Source: Neocallimastix lanati (nom. inval.) (lineage: Eukaryota; Neocallimastigomycota; Neocallimastigomycetes; Neocallimastigales; Neocallimastigaceae). From it: 64,000 bases of DNA. The notes under the pieces are model-generated. The model saw only the letters and a list, made by a program, of their open reading frames with translations, was not told where the DNA came from and did no database searches. The DNA lies in NCBI GenBank assembly GCA_016946835.1, contig JACVTC010000202.1, positions 1-64,000 on the forward strand, written 5' to 3'. The translations under genes and the position numbers were made by a program. Of this stretch, positions 1 through 10,134 are shown in pieces (positions within the stretch are counted from its first letter, which is position 1; every line of letters starts with the position of its first letter).

Positions 1-73
1 CCTTGCTAAGCTTCACTATGTCTCGTAATTCTTTCTTTAATTCTTTAAAACTTAAAGTACTTTTAGTAGACAT
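1..73 (-). CDS. N-terminal fragment of an unidentified ORF, truncated by the window edge
   Basis: An ATG at 73-71 opens a minus-strand frame that stays open to the window edge for 24 codons (MSTKSTLSFKELKKELRDIV and on). The peptide is Lys/Glu-rich and is not recognised. About 180 bp upstream on the same strand lie spaced direct repeats (253-405), an arrangement also seen upstream of the gag ORF in both chromoviruses of this window. I therefore suspect the start of another retroelement Gag, but no domain is visible. Confidence 0.35.
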   Translation of the reverse strand, partial: MSTKSTLSFKELKKELRDIVKLSK

Positions 74-252
74 TTCGTTTTTAGTTAATAATTTTTTTAT
101 TATAAATTAACGAGGTTATTAAATACGAATAAATTTGAAAGTCCAACTTTAAAAATATAATTTAACAAGTAATTTAATATCGAATCAAATTTTAAAACAA
201 TATATCTTAGTAATTTTTGAAAATAATAATTTTATTTGCTTTCTTTAGTAAG

Positions 253-405
253 TATAAGCTCGAAATCCTTATCGACAACTTAGTAGAAATTATAAAGCAC
301 GAGGTTCTTTTCGACTACTTTTTTAAGAATAATTTTAAGTTCGAAATCTTTATCGACAACTTAATAGAATATTTTTCAAGCTCGAAATCTTTATCGACCA
401 CTTGA
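253..405. repeat. Imperfect direct repeats of a ~27-bp unit
   Basis: The unit AAGCTCGAAATCTTTATCGA followed by CAACTT occurs three times with few changes, near 253-280, 336-363 and 378-405. A more degenerate fourth copy lies near 300-325. Spacing is irregular. The block sits just upstream of the minus-strand ORF that leaves the window at position 1. Confidence 0.7.
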
Positions 406-412
406 ATTTTGT

Positions 413-1631
413 AATTTAGTATATTTGTAGTAATAAATTTAGAAGCAAAGTTTTATTTATTATTTTCACCTTTCAAAAATTTTCTTTTTAAACGATAAAT
501 ATTGTATTGTTATAGCTAATAAAATTATTAATTAATTATAATTATTAAATACAAAAAAAATAATCTTTATTGTCGTACAATCTGATAGTACACACTGTCT
601 GACGTGCAGCTTACCTAATGGTGTCATGCCACGCGTGTGCCACGATTACTATATTCAATATAAAATATAGCAGTTCAGAGCCCACTAGCCCAATTACTAT
701 GTAGGATAAACTTAATCCGATAATCTATGTACGGAATAAAAAAAAATTTTAAAAGTATTCAATAATATTTTTATTAATTAATAAAAATTAACTAAAAACA
801 CAATATTTTCAAAGTAAATTAAGATTCTTTTACAGGAATTATTAAACAAATAAAGTATCAGTAATAAAAAAAATAAAAAAAAATTTAAATGGCGAAGTTA
901 GCCAAAGTCTGATACTTTATATAATAAAGTGCCTTATAACTAGCACAAAGAAAAGTAAAAAAATATATATAAAAAAAACAATCTTACGCCTTCGGTGACG
1001 TAAGCTCCTTATTCGCCAGTGCTTGGAAAGTACCCGCACCTTCGTGTGTTGAAACGTTGAAGGCTGAACTATTATTACCGGGTCGGTAACCAAATACCTT
1101 CGTCTACTTTCCAATTAATCTCCAAATTAACTACTATTCAATAACCTACTATGAATAGAGTTAATTTGTTGCTATCTGAGAATACACTGTGTATGAGCTC
1201 TATCCGCTCCTTGTTATAATTTTACAAAATTTGTTTTTTTAGAATCTTAATTTTTACTTATTTAAAAAAATTTTTTTTTTTTATATATATATATCAAACA
1301 AGCGCCATAGGTTAATCAAAGGATTAACGACTTACTTGTTTATCAATATAAAATAAAAAAAATTAAAAAAAATCTATGTTATTTACTATTATTTCTATTT
1401 AATTCCCCGATATCTCCACCATATAAATGTTAAGGTTTTAGAGAATTAAATAAAAATAAAGTAAGAAACACAAATTTTATTTATTTATTTATTATTTTTA
1501 TTTATAAATTTATTTTATCAAATTTATTTTTTTTTTGATGATATTTAAAAATTAGTAGCAAAATTTACAACTATTTATACTTTTTTTCAAGGCATAAAAG
1601 TTGTTCTTGCCACTAAATTACATTTTATTTA

Positions 1632-1662
<31 letters not shown>

Positions 1663-1753
1663 AAACTATTAAATTTAAATTGATTTTTATAATTAATTAT
1701 ATAAAATTTAATTATAACAATATAAATAAAATACATTTATAATATTAATAAAA

Positions 1754-1809
<56 letters not shown>

Positions 1810-2250
1810 TTATTTATTTAAAAATATCTAAAATATTACTAATAAGAATTTATTTAATTGGCTAAAATTTTTATTACAATCTGTTAAAATATTCAAATAA
1901 AAATAAAAATACTATTCTAATATAAAGGTTTTTAATAAAATAAAATATTTTTCAATATAAAATAAAACATTTCGATATAAAATTTTATAATAAAAGTTAA
2001 AATATAATATATAAATTTTTAATTATCAATATATAAAAATATTATTAATACAAATTTTCATTATTAATATAAAAATAAAAAAATAAGATTTATTATTAAT
2101 ATTGTTAATATAAGTTTTAAATATATAAAAATATTACTATTAATATAAGATTTAATATAAAAATTATAAAGTTTAATATAATTTTTGATCTAATTTTTAA
2201 TCTTTGAATTTAAAAATTTATTAAAGTACAAAAATAATAATGTACACATA
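413..2250. other. AT-rich spacer with a GC-richer island and a 12-bp inverted repeat
   Basis: Most of this stretch is low-complexity A/T, including an uninterrupted run of about 50 T at 1756-1807. Two islands of mixed composition, 570-730 and 930-1230, may be decayed LTR or leader sequence of the element leaving the window at position 1. A perfect 12-bp inverted repeat ATAAAGTATCAG / CTGATACTTTAT lies at 850-861 and 909-920. I see no convincing gene; the 65-codon frame at 917-1114 has no recognisable product. Confidence 0.4.
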
Positions 2251-2309
2251 ATGTATTAGAAATAAATCGTAGATTTAATTAAGAATGCATTATTTAGTAC
2301 ATTCTTATC

Positions 2310-2815
2310 AGAGTTAGTAAAATTGTTGTTGTAGTCTGGTGGTAATACACCATGACAATGAAGCCGAACTTCTTAGGTTCGATTCACACCCTTTCCCAAT
2401 CTAAATTATTTTTAGTTAATTAATTAAATTATTGTAGAAAGTTCTAGAGTTTCTTTGGTTAATATTATATAACTAAATGAAACTAGAAAGTTCTATTTTA
2501 ATGATTATTTTATCATTTTTCTATAAGATTCATTTTCTAGAAAGAAAACTTAATTTTTCGAACTTTCGTTAATCTTAACTTTTTCCGAAACTGTTTTTCC
2601 GAAAAAGTATAAATAAGCGTGAATTTCTCAATAAAAAATAATTTTTCTTCGTGCTTTTATTAACTAGTTAAAAGTAATTCGAAATATTACAATAACTAAT
2701 TAATAATAAAAAATAATAATAAATTTTATATTTTAATAAAAAATATTAATAAAACAAATTTTTTAAGAAAACGAATTACTTATTAGTGTAGACCTATTGG
2801 GTGTAAATCGTTACA
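2310..2815 (+). repeat. 5' LTR of Ty3-1, outer end missing or altered
   Basis: It is identical to the 3' LTR from AGAGTTAG to TCGTTACA except for one substitution. The terminal TGTAACGAATCGT found at the start of the 3' LTR is absent here. Instead the upstream sequence holds AATCGTAGA at 2265-2273, then about 37 bp containing the hairpin TAAGAATG/CATTCTTA, then the shared AGAGTTAG. A TATA-like stretch AAAAAGTATAAATAAG lies within the LTR. Confidence 0.9.
2332..2386 (+). promoter_or_regulatory. tRNA-like A-box and B-box pair inside the 5' LTR
   Basis: TAGTCTGGTGG (2332-2342) resembles a pol III A box. GGTTCGATTCA (2376-2386) matches the B box GGTTCGANTCC at 10 of 11 positions. The spacing is that of a tRNA gene. 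The flanks do not fold into a good cloverleaf: the T-stem is mostly mismatched and no acceptor stem is seen, so this is not a functional tRNA gene. It is called from motif resemblance only. Confidence 0.4.
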
Positions 2816-2868
2816 ATAAAAGCACCCAAAGAAAAGAAGCCCAGTACCCCTGCACTAAGGACTAGCCA

Positions 2869-3090
2869 AAGGAAATCTACCAACTCAAGAAATCAAGGAA
2901 ATCAAGGAAATCAAGGAAATCTACCAACTCAAGAAATCAAGCAAATCAAGGAAATCAAGGAAATCTACCAACTCAAGAAATCAAGGAAATCAAAGAAATC
3001 AAGGAAATCTACCAACTCAAGAAATCAAGGAAATCAAGGAAATCTACCAACTCAAGAAATCAAGGAAATCTACCGAATCAAGAAGATTTG
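2869..3090 (+). repeat. Tandem repeat in the Ty3-1 leader
   Basis: A 9-bp unit (GAAATCAAG) repeats in runs that are punctuated by GAAATCTACCAACTCAA, giving a higher-order repeat of variable length. It lies between the 5' LTR and the gag-pol ORF and is non-coding. Confidence 0.88.
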
Positions 3091-3601
3091 TTATAAGGCG
3101 AATAAAATAAAATAAATTAAATTACAGATACTATACTAAACAACATCTCGCATTAAATAGTACTCTACTCTCCGAATAAATATTTATTTTAATTATAATT
3201 AATTTTAAATTTCTTACGTTATATATAAAGGCTTGCCTGGCTCCCAAAGCGACGATAGTTGAGCATCGTTACCATAATACTTTGTCGTTCAGATTCTGTT
3301 GATAACTGGGGAAGATAATTTGTTGTACTTTTTCATGCTAACAAAGGTTAGATACAAACAAAAATACAATTACATTACTTCCTTCTACCATTAATTGGTA
3401 CTAACAATCGACTTAATCTGCGTTTATTGATAAAGAGCTAAAGAGACTTACCACGCAAGGCTTTAACAAATTATATATTTCCTGGCTCAATACTATATGA
3501 TTTGGTTTATAACAATTCAATAAGAAATAAAGATTAATCAAATAAAATAAATATTTAATTACTCCTATATCTTCCAAAATAATTATATATTACTTTATCA
3601 C

Positions 3602-3640
<39 letters not shown>

Positions 3641-4038
3641 ATCACGGGATATATCAAAAAAATCAACTCTGAAAATATCCAATCTCAAATCACTCTCAAA
3701 ATCAATCTGAAATTTTATATCAACCTAATGCAATAAATTTTAAATCTCAATAATCTTTTCTAAATTATTTCCAGCTCTCTATAACTATTAAATTACCATA
3801 ATAATATATATACAAATCTACTATACCTAATTTAGTATATTATATAAATTTAAAATTTCAATACCAAACCTTATTTAATTCTAAATAATTCCAGTGGGAT
3901 CAATTATTACTATTTATATATTCAAATCCTCCTTAATCAAAAGTATATTATAATTCAATTCCTCTCTATTATACTGAAAAAATCGTTCTTAAATATATCT
4001 TATTCCAACTTATTCAATAATCAACTATAAAAATAACA

Positions 4039-7000
4039 GTGAAACTTATATTCAAAATGGAAGAAAACAATTTTGCCAACGCAACCTATAAGGATGGTTT
4101 TGCCGGAGATAGACGCTACCTTAAGGGATTCTTAGCTAAAATGAATTTAATCTTCATGATTCACCCTGATCGATTCAATAATGATGAAACAAAAGTAATC
4201 TACGTTATTTCTAGGTTATATGGTAATGCTATGAATTGGGCAGCATCACTTATGGAGAATCAGGACCCTTGCTTGTTAAATTACGAAGCCTTCGTTGAAA
4301 GAATGAAATCTGTATATGGGAGTTATGACTCAACATTCATTGCAAATCAGAAACTCAGAACTATAAGACAAAAACGGTTAGGCGACATTAGAAGCTATAT
4401 ACTCGAATTCAACTCTTATGCCGACGAGTCATCTTGGAACGAAGAAGCGAAAATGGACGCATTTCTTGTTGGTTTAAATGATCAAATCGCTACAAGAATT
4501 CTGGAAATGTTCCCTGGTCCAAGATCTCTTACTGCTATGCAAACTATAGCTTCCAGAATAGATGGCCGTCTATCAGCCCATAGGCAATTTACAAATAATC
4601 AAAATCGATCAAACAATAACCTTAATAACAACAATTCTAATAAGAAAAGATGGAATTTTTATAAGAAAGGTTCGAATTCTAAACATTATGGACCCCTATC
4701 CGACGAAGAGAAAGAAAGAAGAAAAAGAGAAAACCTCTGTTTATATTGTGGATCCTCAAATCATACTCTAGGCAATTGTCCACTCAAAAATAAGAAAAAA
4801 TCACCCTCAAGCACTTCTCATATTACTAATCCTGAACCAAAGGCCAAAGAAAGACCAAGAATCTCAGATCAACAAAATTTGAGTCTTCCTATATTTGAAT
4901 TCACTCTCAATGTTTTAAAATCATCAGTCAAAACTAAGATTCTTCTAGATTCAGGTTCTCAACTTAATCTTATGGATGTCTACTTTGCCAATGAAAATAA
5001 CATTCCTTATTCATCCGAAACCATTCATCCTGAAGTAGGAGGAATTGGTGGTACTCAGAAAATTCTCGGGGAAACTTTGCCAATTTCGATCAGCTATAAA
5101 AATCACAATTGTAAAACTAAGTTTTATGTCGTCGATTTACCTTCTTATTGTGCTCTTCTTGGCGCTGAATGGCTCTCTACTCATAATCCAACAATAGATT
5201 TCTCTTCTAAAACACTTCATTTTAATTCAAAATATTGCATTAATAATTGTCTCGTTATTCCAAATACTTATACAACCTTCATTCCTTCATGCAATTTAAT
5301 AAACGAAATTCCAAAAAATTCTGATAATTCGGACAACCAAAAAATTGAAGAAATTAACAATTCAGAAGAAAAAATATCTAATGAAATAATTAATAATACT
5401 AAGAACCAACACAAGGAACCCAACGAAGATAATAAAAATGTTATCTATCTTTTACCAACTAAATTATCCTCATTTATGGATGTTTTTAGTGAAGTCGTTG
5501 CGAACATGCTACCCCCTCATCGACAATATGATTGTGAAATTAATTTGAAACCAAATACTAATTTATATTACGGCCCAATATATCCATTAACAGAAAAGGA
5601 ATTAGTTGCCCTCAAGAAATATATTGACGAAATGCTTGCTAAAGGTTTTATAAGAAAATCAAATTCTCCTGCCGGCGCTCCAATTTTCTTCGTACTAAAA
5701 AAGAACGGTGAACTCAGACTTGTTGTGGATTACCGTCGGCTCAATGAATGTACTTATCGTAACTCCTTTCCCATTCCACTTATCAATTTTATGTTAGAAA
5801 GACTTCGTAAGGGTAAAATATTCTCTAAAATTGATTTACGCCAAGCCTTCAATCTTATAAGAATCAAGAAGGGAGATGAGTATAAAACTGCATTTACTTG
5901 TGTATTTGGACATTTTGAATACCTAGTAATGCCCTTTGGACTCAAGAATGCTCCTGCAGTCTTCCAGCACTTTATTAATGATGTATTTGAAGACATCATA
6001 GGAAAATTTGTTTTCTGCTATATTGATGATATCATCATCTTTTCTCCAGACTTAGAAACACATTACGAACACCTTACTGAAGTACTTACTAGACTAAGAA
6101 AAGCAGGATTATACGCTAAACTCGAAAAGTGCGAATTTTGTGTACCTTTTCTAGACTTTCTCGGACACAGAATCTCTGCAAATGGTATCTACATGGATCC
6201 TAAGAAGGTTTCTTCTATCCTAGAATGGCCAGCCCCAACTAATACTAAGGAACTCCAATCATTTTTAGGTCTTGCTAACTATTACAGACGCTTCATCACA
6301 GGATTCGCTAAGTTATCCCATCCACTTAACATTTTACTCAGAAAAAATACAAAATTCATTTGGACAACCGAATCTCAAAAGGCTTTCGATGAAATTAAGT
6401 CAAAATTTTCTTCAGCCCCTGTACTTGCTTATCCAAACCGTGAAATCCCTTTTATGGTTGAAACCGATAGTAGTAATTTTGCTATTGGTGCTATTCTTTC
6501 ACAAACTTCGACTAAAGACAACAAAATTCACCCTGTCGCATTTTTCTCTAGAGCTCTCAACCATGCCGAAAGAAATTATCCCATATACGATAAGGAACTT
6601 CTTGCCATTGTTTCGGCCTTAGAACACTGGAGACACTTATTAAAAGGCACAGATATTCCCTTCACCATTTTCTCCGATCATCGAAACTTACTTTACCAAA
6701 AGAAACCTGAAAAAATGTCACAAAGACTTGTCCGTTGGTCAATATTCCTATCCGAATTCAATTTTAAAATTGTCTATCGTTCTGGATCATCTAATGGTAA
6801 ACCTGACGCACTTTCCAGAAGACCTGATTATATTCCTTCCTCTGACGACTCCTCTTCCGAAACTCCATTTTTCGTACTTCGCCCTGAAAATTTCGTTGTT
6901 ACTGTCTTAACTAATTCTGATCTCTCTAATAAAATTCTTAATGAATGTAAAGATGATATTTTCTATCATAATATCTGCGAATATTTAGAAAACAAAAAAC

Positions 7001-8340
7001 TTCCAATTCCTCATCCCAACATTGATAAATTTTCTCTAAGTAATAGTTTCTTACTCTTCGATAGCAAATTATACGTTCCTCCTAAGTGTCGTTCTTTCGT
7101 TTTGAATATTTGTCATGACTCTCCTTCCTCTGGACACTTTGGAATTAAGAAAACCCTCAATCTTCTGAACCGTGACTTCTGGTGGCCTTCTTCCAATCCT
7201 GATACTAAGGATTATGTCCGCTCTTGCGAAATATGTTGTCGCTCAAAAGTTTCCAAACACAAACCTTACGGCTTGTTAAACCCGCTTGACATTCCTAATC
7301 GCCCTTGGACTTCCATCTCAATGGACTTCATAACAGACTTACCCAAATCAAACGGCTATACATGTATTTTGGTGGTTATCGATCGTCTTTCCAAGATGTG
7401 TCATTTAATTCCGTTCCCAAACGTTCCTTCTGCTTCAGACACAGCTTCCGCCTTCCTTAACCAAATTTTTCGCTACCATGGACTTCCTACTGAAATCCTA
7501 TTGGATAGAGGAACACAATTTACATCTAAATTTTGGACAGCTGTTTGTAAAGGACTAAATATTTCTCTTAAATTTTCTTCTCCATTTCATCACCAAACAA
7601 ATGGTTTAACGGAGAGGGTGAACTCCGTTATCGAACAATACTTAAGATGCTATACAAATTTCAAAGGATCTAATTGGAATGACTTTCTTTACTTAGCAGA
7701 ATTTAGCTATAATAACACCATTCAAGAATCCACTAATCATTTACCTTTCTTCGCTAATTATGGATTCAATCCCAGACATTCTCCCGAAGTCCCCACAAAT
7801 GTTGAAGTACCTAGAGCAGAAGAACTTGTTAAAAACCTTGCAGAATTAACCAAGGAATTAAAAGAAAATATTAAAATAGCAATTGAAAAACAAGAGAAAT
7901 ATGCCAATAAGCATCGTATGGAACCACCTGAATTCAAGAAAAATGACAAAGTTTGGATCAATAGTTCTCTAATTATAAAGAATGGTAACAAAAAGCTTAA
8001 ACCAAGAAAATTAGGACCTTTTAAAATCCTAAGCAAAATATCTCCTGTTTCGTATAAACTTGACTTGCCAAAAAATCTTAGGATTCATCCAATCATGCAT
8101 GTCTCTGACCTTGAACCGTACTTTGAAGATAAGTTTGGAAGAAACCAAGAACCACCACCAATTATCATTAACAACGAAGAAGAGTACGAAGTTGAACAAA
8201 TATTAGACAAACGAACTCATTATGGGAAAATCCAATACTTGATAAAATGGAAAGGATATCCGCTTTCAGAAGCTTCTTGGGAACCTGAGGAAAATCTTAA
8301 TTGCCCCAAACTCTTGAAAAAATTCAATAAAAATAATTAA
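4039..8340 (+). CDS. Ty3/gypsy chromovirus Gag-Pol polyprotein
   Basis: One 1433-codon ORF, uninterrupted. Order of parts: Gag capsid-like region (about residues 20-190); zinc knuckle [14 protein letters not shown] near 233; aspartic protease with DSGS near 304; reverse transcriptase with YIDD near 661; RNase H with [13 protein letters not shown] near 807; integrase with an HHCC zinc module near 1027 and catalytic D, D and E in SMDF, LDRGTQF and LTERVN (near 1094, 1155 and 1191); C-terminal chromodomain near 1384-1430 ([20 protein letters not shown]). The chromodomain places it among chromoviruses, where it is thought to guide integration to heterochromatin. The second Met (codon 7, context AAAATGGAA) is an alternative start. 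Every catalytic motif I checked is present, so the element may still be competent. Confidence 0.96.
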   Translation: MKLIFKMEENNFANATYKDGFAGDRRYLKGFLAKMNLIFMIHPDRFNNDETKVIYVISRLYGNAMNWAASLMENQDPCLLNYEAFVERMKSVYGSYDSTFIANQKLRTIRQKRLGDIRSYILEFNSYADESSWNEEAKMDAFLVGLNDQIATRILEMFPGPRSLTAMQTIASRIDGRLSAHRQFTNNQNRSNNNLNNNNSNKKRWNFYKKGSNSKHYGPLSDEEKERRKRENLCLYCGSSNHTLGNCPLKNKKKSPSSTSHITNPEPKAKERPRISDQQNLSLPIFEFTLNVLKSSVKTKILLDSGSQLNLMDVYFANENNIPYSSETIHPEVGGIGGTQKILGETLPISISYKNHNCKTKFYVVDLPSYCALLGAEWLSTHNPTIDFSSKTLHFNSKYCINNCLVIPNTYTTFIPSCNLINEIPKNSDNSDNQKIEEINNSEEKISNEIINNTKNQHKEPNEDNKNVIYLLPTKLSSFMDVFSEVVANMLPPHRQYDCEINLKPNTNLYYGPIYPLTEKELVALKKYIDEMLAKGFIRKSNSPAGAPIFFVLKKNGELRLVVDYRRLNECTYRNSFPIPLINFMLERLRKGKIFSKIDLRQAFNLIRIKKGDEYKTAFTCVFGHFEYLVMPFGLKNAPAVFQHFINDVFEDIIGKFVFCYIDDIIIFSPDLETHYEHLTEVLTRLRKAGLYAKLEKCEFCVPFLDFLGHRISANGIYMDPKKVSSILEWPAPTNTKELQSFLGLANYYRRFITGFAKLSHPLNILLRKNTKFIWTTESQKAFDEIKSKFSSAPVLAYPNREIPFMVETDSSNFAIGAILSQTSTKDNKIHPVAFFSRALNHAERNYPIYDKELLAIVSALEHWRHLLKGTDIPFTIFSDHRNLLYQKKPEKMSQRLVRWSIFLSEFNFKIVYRSGSSNGKPDALSRRPDYIPSSDDSSSETPFFVLRPENFVVTVLTNSDLSNKILNECKDDIFYHNICEYLENKKLPIPHPNIDKFSLSNSFLLFDSKLYVPPKCRSFVLNICHDSPSSGHFGIKKTLNLLNRDFWWPSSNPDTKDYVRSCEICCRSKVSKHKPYGLLNPLDIPNRPWTSISMDFITDLPKSNGYTCILVVIDRLSKMCHLIPFPNVPSASDTASAFLNQIFRYHGLPTEILLDRGTQFTSKFWTAVCKGLNISLKFSSPFHHQTNGLTERVNSVIEQYLRCYTNFKGSNWNDFLYLAEFSYNNTIQESTNHLPFFANYGFNPRHSPEVPTNVEVPRAEELVKNLAELTKELKENIKIAIEKQEKYANKHRMEPPEFKKNDKVWINSSLIIKNGNKKLKPRKLGPFKILSKISPVSYKLDLPKNLRIHPIMHVSDLEPYFEDKFGRNQEPPPIIINNEEEYEVEQILDKRTHYGKIQYLIKWKGYPLSEASWEPEENLNCPKLLKKFNKNN

Positions 8341-8491
8341 AATAACTTAAACTAGAAAATGAATCTCTATTAAACTTTAAATTTTATAGTATATTATATA
8401 ATTATATGATTAAATTATATTCTTAAATTATTAATATTAAACTTATTATTATTGTTAAAACCTAATTTTTCCTTTATATTATTTTATAACT

Positions 8492-8531
<40 letters not shown>

Positions 8532-8743
8532 ATAATAACTATAAACTTTATTAATATCATGTAACAAAAATAATTATTAAATATGTTATTTCATGTAATT
8601 AATTATCAATATCATGTATTATTATTTTTATTATTTCATACTATTAAGCAAAAAAGAAATTCACACTTAAATATTTTATTTATTCATTGTAGTCTAGTTT
8701 AACTTTAAGATTCGTCTGGTATCCGAATCCTGGAGGAGGACCA
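8341..8743 (+). other. Ty3-1 3' untranslated region with polypurine tract
   Basis: AT-rich sequence between the gag-pol stop and the 3' LTR, with a run of about 31 A at 8498-8528. The purine-rich TGGAGGAGGA immediately before the LTR start fits a plus-strand primer tract. Confidence 0.6.
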
Positions 8744-9262
8744 TGTAACGAATCGTAGAGTTAGTAAAATTGTTGTTGTAGTCTGGTGGTAATACACCAT
8801 GACAATGAAGCCGAACTTCTTAGGTTCGACTCACACCCTTTCCCAATCTAAATTATTTTTAGTTAATTAATTAAATTATTGTAGAAAGTTCTAGAGTTTC
8901 TTTGGTTAATATTATATAACTAAATGAAACTAGAAAGTTCTATTTTAATGATTATTTTATCATTTTTCTATAAGATTCATTTTCTAGAAAGAAAACTTAA
9001 TTTTTCGAACTTTCGTTAATCTTAACTTTTTCCGAAACTGTTTTTCCGAAAAAGTATAAATAAGCGTGAATTTCTCAATAAAAAATAATTTTTCTTCGTG
9101 CTTTTATTAACTAGTTAAAAGTAATTCGAAATATTACAATAACTAATTAATAATAAAAAATAATAATAAATTTTATATTTTAATAAAAAATATTAATAAA
9201 ACAAATTTTTTAAGAAAACGAATTACTTATTAGTGTAGACCTATTGGGTGTAAATCGTTACA
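8744..9262 (+). repeat. 3' LTR of Ty3-1
   Basis: It starts TGTAACGAATCG and ends ATCGTTACA, perfect short inverted ends. Its A/B-box-like pair lies at 8779-8789 and 8823-8833. Immediately beyond 9262 the sequence becomes the Asn-rich linker of a minus-strand copia element. Confidence 0.95.
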
Positions 9263-9264
9263 AT

Positions 9265-10134
9265 TATTAAGATTACTTAAATTATGTTCATTTATAATTT
9301 TTTTGTTATTATCATTATTTTTATTATTTAAATTGTATTTTAGGTTTTCATTTTTATCTTGGTTATCCTCAATTAAATTTATCTTATCTTTAATAATATT
9401 TTTAATATCCTTTGATTTTTCGCTTAATTTCAACACTTCATTTGAAGTTTCATTATCATTTAATTTACTATTTTCTTTGTTTACCCTTTGGTCACTTACA
9501 TTCTTCTCATTACTTTTGTTCTGTGAAATATTTACGTTTGAATTATAATTATCATTTTGATCATTTTTATTTTGAGCATTAAAGATTGAAAAAGGGTTTT
9601 GATCATTTGAATTGTCTAAATTATTTGAATTATTTAAATCTTTTAATTTTTCTTGTTCAGAATTTATCGCATAAATGTTAGGGTTAGGGTAATAATTATA
9701 ATTATTTAAATTATTAAATTTTGGAAGTGGACAATTTTGAATGTTTGGATTAAAATAAAATGGATATTGAAAAATTTGAAAAGGATTTATAAAATTATTA
9801 GGAGTGTTAGGATAAATATTATTTGGATAAAAATTGTTATTTGGATAAAAATTATTATTTGGATAAAAATTATTATTTGGATAAAAATTATTATTTGGAT
9901 AAAAATTATTATTTGGATAAAAATTATTATTTGGATAAAAATTATTATTTGGATAAAAATTATTATTTGGATAAAAATTATTATTTGAATAAAAATTATT
10001 AAAATCTTGTAAATTATTTTCATTTAAATTATTATTATTATTTTTATTGAATAAATTCAGATTGTTATTGTAGTCACGTCAATTAAAATTATTATTGATA
10101 TTGCTTGTGTTATAATTTGAACTAATATTCTTAT
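9265..10134 (-). pseudogene. Asn-rich integrase-RT linker of the copia Pol
   Basis: One minus-strand frame is open from about 10074 down to the Ty3-1 LTR and encodes an Asn-rich segment. It includes about nine tandem FYPNNN repeats (18-bp unit, 9824-9993). A TGA near 10075-10077 and a frame change near 10130 separate it from the integrase frame. In copia elements the stretch between integrase and RT is variable, which suits this position. The segment ends NLSNLNN exactly where the LTR begins. Confidence 0.65.
9824..9993 (-). repeat. 18-bp tandem repeat (FYPNNN) in the copia linker
   Basis: GGATAAAAATTATTATTT repeats about nine times on the plus strand. On the minus strand in the copia frame each unit encodes Phe-Tyr-Pro-Asn-Asn-Asn. 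Confidence 0.9.

Larger units (their letters stand above)
2310..9262 (+). mobile_element. Full-length Ty3/gypsy chromovirus retrotransposon (Ty3-1)
   Basis: Two direct repeats of about 508 bp (2310-2817 and 8757-9264) bracket one intact gag-pol ORF at 4039-8340. The only difference I found between them is T versus C in the GGTTCGAYTCA motif (2384 versus 8831). The 3' LTR has perfect inverted ends TGTAACGA...TCGTTACA (8744-9262) and is preceded by a purine-rich tract TGGAGGAGGA near 8731-8740. The leader carries a tandem repeat array (2869-3090). LTR identity and the open ORF indicate a recent insertion. The outer end of the 5' LTR does not match the 3' LTR and no target-site duplication is visible, so the left junction has probably been altered. 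Confidence 0.93.

Noticed and set aside
917-1114. Minus-strand 65-codon ORF
   Set aside because: No domain, basic N-terminus and a compositional hydrophobic tail; it lies across a GC-richer island more likely to be retroelement leader or LTR.
2320-2395. Functional tRNA gene
   Set aside because: A/B boxes are present but the T-stem mispairs and no acceptor or anticodon stem can be drawn; kept only as a tRNA-like motif.
2869-3090. CRISPR array
   Set aside because: Units are short, contiguous and without unique spacers; eukaryotic retroelement leader.
9677-9689. Two TTAGGG telomere-type repeats
   Set aside because: They lie inside the copia linker frame, where they encode Asn-Pro-Asn, and are only two units.
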